NCBI GenBank assembly: GCA_030789695.1
Contig: CM061134.1
Span: 64,531,370 to 64,595,369 of the forward strand
Length of the DNA: 64,000 bases
Direction: 5' to 3'
Source of the DNA: Scilla litardierei
Taxonomy: Eukaryota > Streptophyta > Magnoliopsida > Asparagales > Asparagaceae
Shown here piece after piece: positions 57,131 to 64,000 of this stretch. Within the stretch, counting starts at the first letter, position 1, and each line of letters begins with the position of its first letter. The translations under genes and the position numbers were made by a program. Below the pieces are notes generated by a model. That model was not told where the DNA came from, did not search any database, and saw only the letters and a program-made list of their open reading frames with translations.

Positions 57131-58990
57131 GATGCGTCCGGATCTAACTCCGAAACGATGTCGTTTACCGCAAGCACACGGTATAGTGGCAAGCGGGTAT
57201 CAAACACGGGAAAACGGTGCTATACTACCCATCTACTCCTAGGTTGAGTTAAAATTGCAGGTTTATGGGTGGATGTGGAGTATGGAGGGTCGTAATGGTG
57301 ATGGATGCGAAGGTTGTGTCACTCAACGTCACAAATAAGGGATTCCACACAAAGAAAGAAAGAAATAATATATAAAAGATTAGGGCTTTAGGACTCGCCG
57401 CTAGGACCGTCAGACATCGACGCTAGGTTAGGACTCTTACGTTGCATTGGGTTTATGGGGATGGTCTCTCATTGACGCAATGGCGGTAGCCGTCAATGTA
57501 GTGATATAGTTCGTCGGTGGATCCCCTCAAGGCACGAGCCAGGCATGGTCACGAGCCTTGGTTGAATCCATTAACTCCCTAATTAAATCCGTAGGATACT
57601 CTTTAAGCTAATCCATTCCACCGACCGTGGGCACGATGTCAGTACGAGTTCTCCTAGGGATTTTGCTAGATCAACCAAAATACAACCCCATTTATATCCA
57701 ACGCACCATAAAAATCCCAATTTTGCATCTAAATCCTAAGATCCATGGGCTAATCCCTTAGCCCTAGAAAAGACTACTCAAGCATAGCAATAGCAATAGA
57801 TAATAGAACGCACAAAGATTTCACTGCATGCATCACAAAGGGATAAACAATAAGAAATCACAAAGAAAATAATAATATAATTCAAAAAGGGCAAAAGTAC
57901 TTATCTTGATACAAAGGAGGGGCCTAGGGCATTTCCTAACTCCCCAAAAGATCGTCGCCGAAAAACCCTAAAAGAGATCTAAAAAACTCCTCCCAAAAGT
58001 ATACAAAAGTTCCCCCTTTGACGGCTGCCCAAATCCCCCTTTAAAACCCTCGCGAAACAACCCCGAAAATACCCCTCCAAATCGTCCTCAAAATCCAGAC
58101 GCAGCTTAAAGTTTGGGCCCACGGCGACTCAGTCCGAGCAGGAAGCTGCTCGGTCGAGTCTGTCAGTAGGTTGGAGCTCTCCCCAAAATCACGCTCTGCC
58201 TGCGCGAACCGAGTAGGGTCTGCTCGATCGAGTAGGCACCCTGCTCGGTCGAGCAGGAAGCTGCTCGGTCGAGTCTGTCAATAGGTTGGAGTTCTATTCA
58301 AAATCACGCTCTGCCTGCGCGGACCGAGTACGTAGCTGCTTGGTCGAGTATGCACCAGCTCGGTCGAGCAGTCACCTGCTCGGTCGAGCAGTCAACTGCT
58401 CGGTCGAGTAGGTCGAACAGCAGCATTTGACAGATTTCAGCACTCTGCTCGATCGAGCAGTCAACTGCTCGGTCGAGTAGTGGTCGAACAACAAAATTTG
58501 CAGAATTTTCACCCTACTCGGTCGAGTAGAGTCCTCTGCTCGGTCGAGTAGGTGTCAAACAGATTTCAGCAGAATTTCAGCACTGTAGCATCAGCTTGCA
58601 GAAATTCCACAAGGCTCATCCGACCTTCGATTGGTGCGTTCTTAGTGGAGTTGGAACCGTCTTGAAGTCTACTATCTGGAAAAAATATCAAAAAATACTG
58701 AAAAATCTTAGGTGATAGCAGATTTTAAAAGAGTGCACGGCTGTCCTGTTTCCAGCACTTCGGGTCGCTCGATTCCTTCGCCGCATCATAGTTCGATCGA
58801 GCGACCTGAAATCCATGAGTCCTGGTATCATAGAACCATGATTTCTTCATTCTCCTCTTCTTCACTCCTTCTCTCTTGCCACTTCCTTGCTCCCCGGCAG
58901 CTATAAGTCACCGAACACAGTGCTTCAGAAGCTCCGGTGTCGAATCACGCACTCTCTCCTCCAATATACTCCAAATCTCTCGGTATTTCC
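57131..58990 (-). mobile_element. LTR of the minus-strand gypsy element (far end uncertain)
   Basis: On the plus strand it starts TGATGCGTCCGGATCTAACT, next to the primer site. 58129-58560 is an array of CTGCTCGGTCGAGTAGG-type dyads, at least 15 copies of TCGGTCGAG or TCGATCGAG. CCTTTGACGGCTGCCC and GAAAAACCCTAAAAG sit near 57960-58030. The far end is not defined. A hairpin built on GGGTCGCTCGAT/ATCGAGCGACCT lies at 58763-58809. Confidence 0.5.
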
Positions 58991-59029
58991 TGAAATGAAA
59001 TCAAACGCTCTTAAAGTACGATAGTTCCA

Positions 59030-59821
59030 ATTATGAGCGTAAAATCATATGAAATGTGTAATTGAGCAATCATTTTGACGTGTAAGCATATAGATAAAAT
59101 GTGGAATATAAGAACACATTAGTACTTCCCTTTATAAGTCACGAACTAGGCTAGGCACATTTACTCTCGCTTAACATGGATCTCTCATTATTGTTATTAT
59201 CATGGACATCACATTATTGATATCGTCATGGTTTCCCTTGTACGTTACTAATTGTACTTGCTCAGTCACCTTTACTTTACTTGTCCCACATGCCTGCTTG
59301 CCTACTTTACTTTACTTTTCGCCCTTGCATGCTTGACTAGATGTACTTTACTTGTCGCACTTGCATGCTTGCCTGCTCCTACTTTACTTTACGCCTTTGC
59401 CTGCATATCTGCTCTTAATTCACTTATTGCACTAGCATGATAGTCTTTAAAATGATTATTATAGACTGCTCTGTACTTTTGCACTACTTTATGTCTATTG
59501 GTAGAATTATGTGACTTACATACGGTTCCATGTTTCGTGGCACCGCAGACGATGCACAGCTTAAAATAGAGGCTCCTGAGAGACAGAGTTCGTCCCTGAG
59601 GCTGTAGTAGTAGGGTCCTTTTAGTGGCACCTTTTCAGTTGTACTTCTTATCTTTCATTTAATCTTGTTGTATTAATTTGTACTATATGGATTGTAATAA
59701 ATGGACACTGTTTGTGTATTTTTGTACATCTCTGCATCGCTGCTACTTTGTTTTCACTAGTTAACTGCAGACCTGCAAATAAATCAAATAAGTAACGGGC
59801 CCCCGAGAGCGGGTCGTTACA
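59030..59821 (+). mobile_element. 3' part of an LTR related to the LARD family
   Basis: It ends AGCGGGTCGTTACA at 59821, the inverse of the TGTAACGACC(C) start typical of this LTR type. TACTTTACTTGTCGCACTTG-like repeats at 59270-59450 parallel the ACTTTACTTCGCTTTACTTT block in the LARD LTR. The 15-mer TTGGTGGCCCATGCA follows at 59825, identical to that after the LARD LTR. The start was not located and no internal domain survives beyond about 59900. Confidence 0.5.
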
Positions 59822-59824
59822 TGT

Positions 59825-59839
59825 TTGGTGGCCCATGCA
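59825..59839 (+). promoter_or_regulatory. Candidate primer-binding site shared with the LARD
   Basis: TTGGTGGCCCATGCA, 3 nt after the LTR end, as at 30229-30243. Confidence 0.5.
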
Positions 59840-60801
59840 AGTATGCGCTAACTACCACGTGAACGATATAGCAAGATCAGGGTGTACAATATAAAATACT
59901 CAAATTAACCTCGAGTACGGGATGTCTCAAGTGTTCATCTGTATTGGATATACGGGTGAAGCGTCTTTATTACCATCTTCATTAGGTCTTCCTTGATTCT
60001 CATCTTCTTTGAACTATTAACCCTTGTCTAGAAATTCATGTTCCATTCTTTGGATATACCTTCCCTAGTAACCTCCTTTGTTAGCAGTTATATTGATTTT
60101 TCATAAGTTGAACCACTTCCCTCGGGCACTGGTTTTCATCGAAGCCCTGTTACGTTATTCAGTCTCTCTCCTCTTTCTTCTTTCTTGCTCCGATCCATAA
60201 GCGAGTTTTCGATATGGGCGAGTTCGATTTCTTCTCCGAGGGAAACCCTAGCGATCGCCCAATCTTATGAAGTCTCAAGTACGTAATTCTTCGCTTCATA
60301 GTGAGACTGTTGTTTTTGTAGGTTTTATTGGATCTGCGTCTTTTCAATATTTCCGCTCGATCTCTAGGGGTTCTCTCAATTTAATAAGAAACGACCTCCT
60401 TTGTAAGGTTGGATTGATGCGAATTGTTGTCGCATTCATACGATTCGTATAATTGCAAGGTTGGGAATTTTCTGCATATGCTTTTTTCCTTAATTTTAAT
60501 TTTGTTTACTGTTTCTTCTCCTCACTACACAATTTTGTTTAATTTCATTCGCTTAATTCGTTAATTTCCTTACAGTGTCCAATAGTCTCCGGTAGTTTCC
60601 TCATTCGGTAGTTCAACGGTTAGGGTTGGGATGTGCTTTTTGTGCTCTTTTTTCGTTTTAGTCCCTACTTTTCCTCCTTTTGTCTCCCGACCCTACTCTC
60701 ACACACATCCATACTTTTTTCCATTTTTGCTACCGCTTCTCTCCGCATTTGCTTTCGGATGACGAGTGTCTCCGTGCCCTCCGGACACGAGCAATGACTA
60801 G
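59840..60801 (+). mobile_element. Candidate Helitron 3' portion (plus), 5' end not found
   Basis: The terminus is a GTGTC(T)CCG...CGGACAC hairpin (60766-60788), GAGCAATGA, then CTAG at 60798-60801, followed by T. The body to the left contains a short open stretch from ATG 60214 (MGEFDFFSEGNPSDRPIL then stop) with AGGGAAACCCTAGCGATCGC, reminiscent of a gene leader. The 5' TC terminus was not located, so the start given here is only a limit. Confidence 0.4.
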
Positions 60802-60981
60802 TTATTATATAAATAATAATAGCTTCTAGGCTCTAAATGAGAATTATTATTTAAATGATTTTAAGGAAGTGCGAGACAGAGAATTTTTTTTTGTCGGCGG
60901 TCTTTTTTTGACCATTCGGGTCCAAATTTAACGTCGACGCAAAAAAATGGCGGGAATATAACTAGTAACAAGAGAAAAAAA

Positions 60982-60990
60982 TATAAAATA
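60982..60990 (+). promoter_or_regulatory. TATA box of the PICALM3-like gene
   Basis: TATAAAATA, about 930 nt upstream of the ATG and 20-30 nt before a C/T-rich leader that fits a plant 5'UTR. Confidence 0.45.
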
Positions 60991-61259
60991 TATTAGAAGT
61001 TTAGATGCGAACAAGTATATCCCCTTTATCCGGTTCCATCAGAGGGAGACACGAGGGGCGGTGGAGAACGGAAGGCGTCTACCATTTCGAATTTGCTTCG
61101 TTGAGCGGTCGGCTGGTGAGGTTGTTCCGGCGGAGCATCAGAACTCCGTCTCTCTCCTCCTCTTGCTCTAAGGCTCTGAAAAGTCGTCCACAGCTCCATT
61201 TTCTATCGGCCGTCGTCAAGCTCCTCTCTCCTTTCTCTCATCGCTCCAATTTTGATCTG

Positions 61260-61839
61260 GTCAGTTCTCTGTCTATCTCTCTTTTTGTTGTTAATTTTAA
61301 CATAATGAATGAAAAGATCAGCAAATGATGGATCTGATGCTTGCTTTGTGCTCTGGTTGATTTTTTTCCCCCCTGGATTTCTATTTTTGGATTGATTGCT
61401 CGTATGATTAGATTCATTTTAGCAAATACTTGAATTTTCATTATTTGTAGTATGTCAGCACGTTGATTTGACAATTTTGGAGATCATTGATTTGATTATT
61501 TGGTTATTTGCTTCTACTCGGCCCGAGGAATTGGATTCGGTTGTTCGATTCTGCTGCCGGAGTTTATTTTCTTGTGTTGCTAATTGCTAGCTGGATTCAT
61601 AGGATACTCGTCTTATATATATATCCAATTGTTTGGATTATTTAATTGGACTATTCACTTAATTCAAAGAGACGATTCAATAATATAGATCAAGTTGGAC
61701 ACCGAGCGATTGATGGTAGAATGGATCTTTTTTTGTACTAGGTTGTCGGTTGATTCAATACAAAGATCTAATAATTTGAAGCTGTTACAACTTCAGTTAA
61801 GTCTCGTAACGATTGAATTCTTGTGTTAGAAGATTACAG
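61260..61839 (+). other. Putative 5'UTR intron
   Basis: A donor CTG|GTCAGT at 61260 and an acceptor GATTACAG at 61832-61839 bracket a T-rich stretch between a CT-rich leader and the start codon. Leader introns are common in plant genes of this kind. The boundaries are inferred. Confidence 0.4.
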
Positions 61840-61912
61840 CTTTGAGCCTTGTGAGGTTGTTCTTACACTTGTGGAGTTGTTGTGGTAGAATTCTGCATCT
61901 GGGCATAGGAGA

Positions 61913-62973
61913 ATGGCAGGAGGAGGATCACAGCAGAGCTTGAGGAAGTACCTTGGTGCCGTGAAGGATACTACTACCGTTACTCTTGCCAAAGTGAACA
62001 GTGATTACAAGGTTAGAAGATTCATTACATGCATAAGATCTTAACAACATGAGATGTTTATGTCTATCTTAATGGCTGTATTTTTGTGCCCTCATTAGGA
62101 ATTGGATATTGCGATCGTAAGGGCCACTAACCATGTCGAGCGCCCGGCGAAGGAGAAGCACATAAAAGGTAAGTGCCACACAGTTCCGTTAGTTAAGATA
62201 TTCATCGAGAAGTTTGGTTTCCGAACAGTTTGTATGCGGAAGTACTTAATAATGGGATCTTCTACTTGACCAAATAAAAATCTGCATGTCTAAGAGACCT
62301 ACCATCCTAATATTAGCAGTGATAAAAGGATGAAGGATGTGCATCTATTATGCAATAATAATATGTCAACGGATGCCATTGTCAAATATACACATGCTGC
62401 CACATAGTCTTGTGAAGGCAATGCTTGCAATTAGCGAAAGTTTAGTCAGTTTGCATTATTCTTTCCTAACCCACCTCATGTAGATATATTCTAATGGTAA
62501 AGATGATAGTTTACTATGTATAGTTGCTTTCCTTTTTATTCTCAAAATACAGATGGTAATATTCTAATAAGGAAACTAATATAGCTTATGGATGAATAGA
62601 CCATTGATTTCAATGACAAAGCCTTTATAGCAAATTCTGATTTTTGTGCAGTCAAGCATATGTATCGATTTTCATTATTTATGTCTATCAACATCTCTTA
62701 GTTATATTCTGAGCAGTTTTTCCATTTTAACAAATGATATATACTTCTAAAGTTCTCCTCCATTTCGATCAATTCCTCATTCTGGTGGTGCCTCCAAAAG
62801 TATTCCTGTAACTTCTAGCCACCACAGGTCTCACCAATGCTTGAATGCCTTCTCAGAGTCTTTATCACAATGATTTTTAGCGGCAAACTAGTTGTTTTAA
62901 TGATTTGATATGAATTCCTTACCTGATACTGATGAACTTGCACTTTTTTCTAGCTATCTTTTATGCTATATCG
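61913..62973 (+). pseudogene. Clathrin assembly protein (PICALM3/At5g35200-like), 5' exons, disrupted
   Basis: Exon 1 is 61913-62011 (33 codons: [15 protein letters not shown] and [17 protein letters not shown]), donor GTTAGA. Exon 2 is 62099-62168 (ELDIAIVRATNHVERPAKEK and HIK), acceptor CATTAG, donor GTAAGT. Exon 3 opens at 62954 (acceptor TTTTCTAG) with AIFYAIS, in phase. This is the N-terminus of the ANTH domain, whose basic patch binds PIP2 at the plasma membrane to recruit clathrin. Motifs match the At5g35200 subfamily closely. After codon TCG at 62971-62973 the sequence switches to a copia LTR, so the ANTH domain is cut after about 63 residues. Unless the element is excluded as an artefact or polymorphism, no functional protein results. 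The remaining exons would lie beyond the window. Intron 2 (62169-62953) shows nothing else. Confidence 0.75.
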
Positions 62974-64000
62974 GTTGGAACTTATCCAAAATAGTTGGAT
63001 ATTAATCCAACGTTGGGCTAATATGCGTATATAATCATATATGTGCTACACTGTCATATTAAAGCCCATTGTATAAGTGATCTCATTTAATTAGTTGATT
63101 GGGCTTAAATGAGTCAAGTAGGTCGTGGGCCTTTATGTGTAGAGGCTATTGGACTTCAACTAGTTGATGGGCCGAGTTGGAAACCCTAGGGCTAAGGAGC
63201 CTAGCCTATATATATGCAGTCATGATACCGGAACACACGAATAAGTTAACCGTCTTTTCTACGCCCCGTCGCTAGGAGAGAAACCGGGAGAAAGCCTAAG
63301 GATTTCTCCAATGGTTGATTCGTGCTATTTTGGAAGATCATCCGCTACGTTATCATCAGGATATCTTTCAGACTATTAGCGATGGATTCATGTATGCTTC
63401 CGCTAATCAGAGAAGGTAAAGATTTAAGGTTCCACATGTTTTATCTAGATCTGTGTTATTTGGTTTGTACGCACATCTATATCTTTAGATCTTCAGTTTT
63501 TACAATTGGTATCAGAGCCTGCATGCTGTGGATCTTAAGTTTTCTGCCTGCTCATACGTAAATCTGATAAAAATATGATGTTTACTATGTATTTGATCAT
63601 ATTTTCAGATTCAATTGTCTGCTTGATCTTGAATAATCAGATCTAAATTTTTGTGAGGTTTTTAATCTATTTTTCTTGTTTTAAAAAAACAAACCCTAGA
63701 TCAGGGGCGGCCGGCGGCCCGCCGGCCGCCGCCTAACTCAGATCAATAGAGGATCGGCACCGGCGGTTCACCGGCGCCCGACGCCGTGAAGAAAGGAGAC
63801 GGCCTGGCCGCCCCCATCAGCAGAGAGCAGGAGCCTTTTGGCGCCTGCCGCGGATCAGGCAAAGGGGGCGGCACGTTGCGGCCCCCAGTTGGAAAACAGA
63901 GGGGGCGACGCCCTGCCGCCCCCAGTCAGAACGGGGCGGCCTGCCGCCCCCTAGTCTGGGAAAGCAGGCGCCTTGGACGCCTGCTGCGGGTGAAAAAGGG
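62974..64000 (+). mobile_element. Copia element C, inserted in PICALM3 exon 3
   Basis: LTR 62974-63504 starts GTTGGAACTTATCCAAAATA, followed by TTGGATATTAATCCAAC, a hairpin-rich start seen in many plant copia LTRs, although the expected first bases TG are not intact. It ends TTTTTACA. The primer site is at 63507-63518. The leader from 63700 is a GC-rich tract with repeated GGGGGCGGC and its inverse GCCGCCCCC. No gag has begun by the window end. A TATATATAT-type promoter box lies at about 63208. Confidence 0.75.
63507..63518 (+). promoter_or_regulatory. Primer-binding site, initiator tRNA-Met
   Basis: TGGTATCAGAGC, 2 nt after the LTR end at 63504. Confidence 0.9.

Noticed and set aside
58129..58560. 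CRISPR-like array of short palindromic repeats
   Set aside because: Spacers are irregular and partly repeated, there are no cas genes, and the context is a plant LTR.
61005..61328. 107-codon ORF upstream of the clathrin assembly gene
   Set aside because: It covers the C/T-rich leader and runs into the putative 5'UTR intron. No recognisable protein.

Overview
This window is plant nuclear DNA, most likely from a eudicot with a repeat-rich genome. It is AT-rich, has plant-style split genes, and is dominated by LTR retrotransposons with plant primer-binding sites (TGGTATCAGAGC of initiator tRNA-Met; a tRNA-Asp-type site), Helitron termini and foldback elements. No rRNA, tRNA, CRISPR array or bacterial-type operon was seen. 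The species cannot be named from sequence alone.

Layout. 1-2052: 3' part of a SIRE-like copia LTR carrying a nested TIR-like element. 2130-4747: a nest of inverted and direct repeats. 5285-7150: a non-autonomous foldback element. 8180-8709: three intact C-terminal exons of an ANTH-domain clathrin assembly protein (Arabidopsis At5g35200/PICALM3 type), with the last exon missing. 9244-10455 (-): an intact single-exon gene for a protein of degenerate SPEYTP repeats, with TATA box and poly(A) signal. 11166-37074: two candidate minus-strand Helitrons placed end to end. They carry exon-like fragments (one clearly from a GH32 invertase) and degenerate minisatellites. The second is split by a complete 9.1-kb non-coding LTR element (27355-36492, LARD-like, perfect 5-bp target duplication). 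37517-38665: a minus-strand copia LTR piece. 40209-50035: a decayed SIRE-like copia element. It is broken by a 3.3-kb solo LTR (46319-49630, perfect 5-bp duplication) and then by a second, truncated copia element (50036-54948). 55553-57123 (-): a gypsy-type gag gene and its tRNA-Asp primer site, followed by its LTR. 59030-59839: LTR end and primer site of a relative of the LARD. 60801: a plus-strand Helitron 3' end. 61913-62973: first exons of a PICALM3-like clathrin assembly gene. Its third exon is cut by a copia LTR (62974-63504), whose GC-rich leader runs to the window end.

Only two regions look like host genes: the SPEYTP-repeat gene and the PICALM3-like sequences. The PICALM3 C-terminal exons lie upstream of the N-terminal exons on the same strand, so they are not one gene in order. 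They suggest tandem copies or a rearrangement. Everything else is transposon in several layers of nesting. The LARD is the youngest large insertion (LTRs nearly identical). The SIRE-like copia is much older, with several stop codons that look like C-to-T decay.
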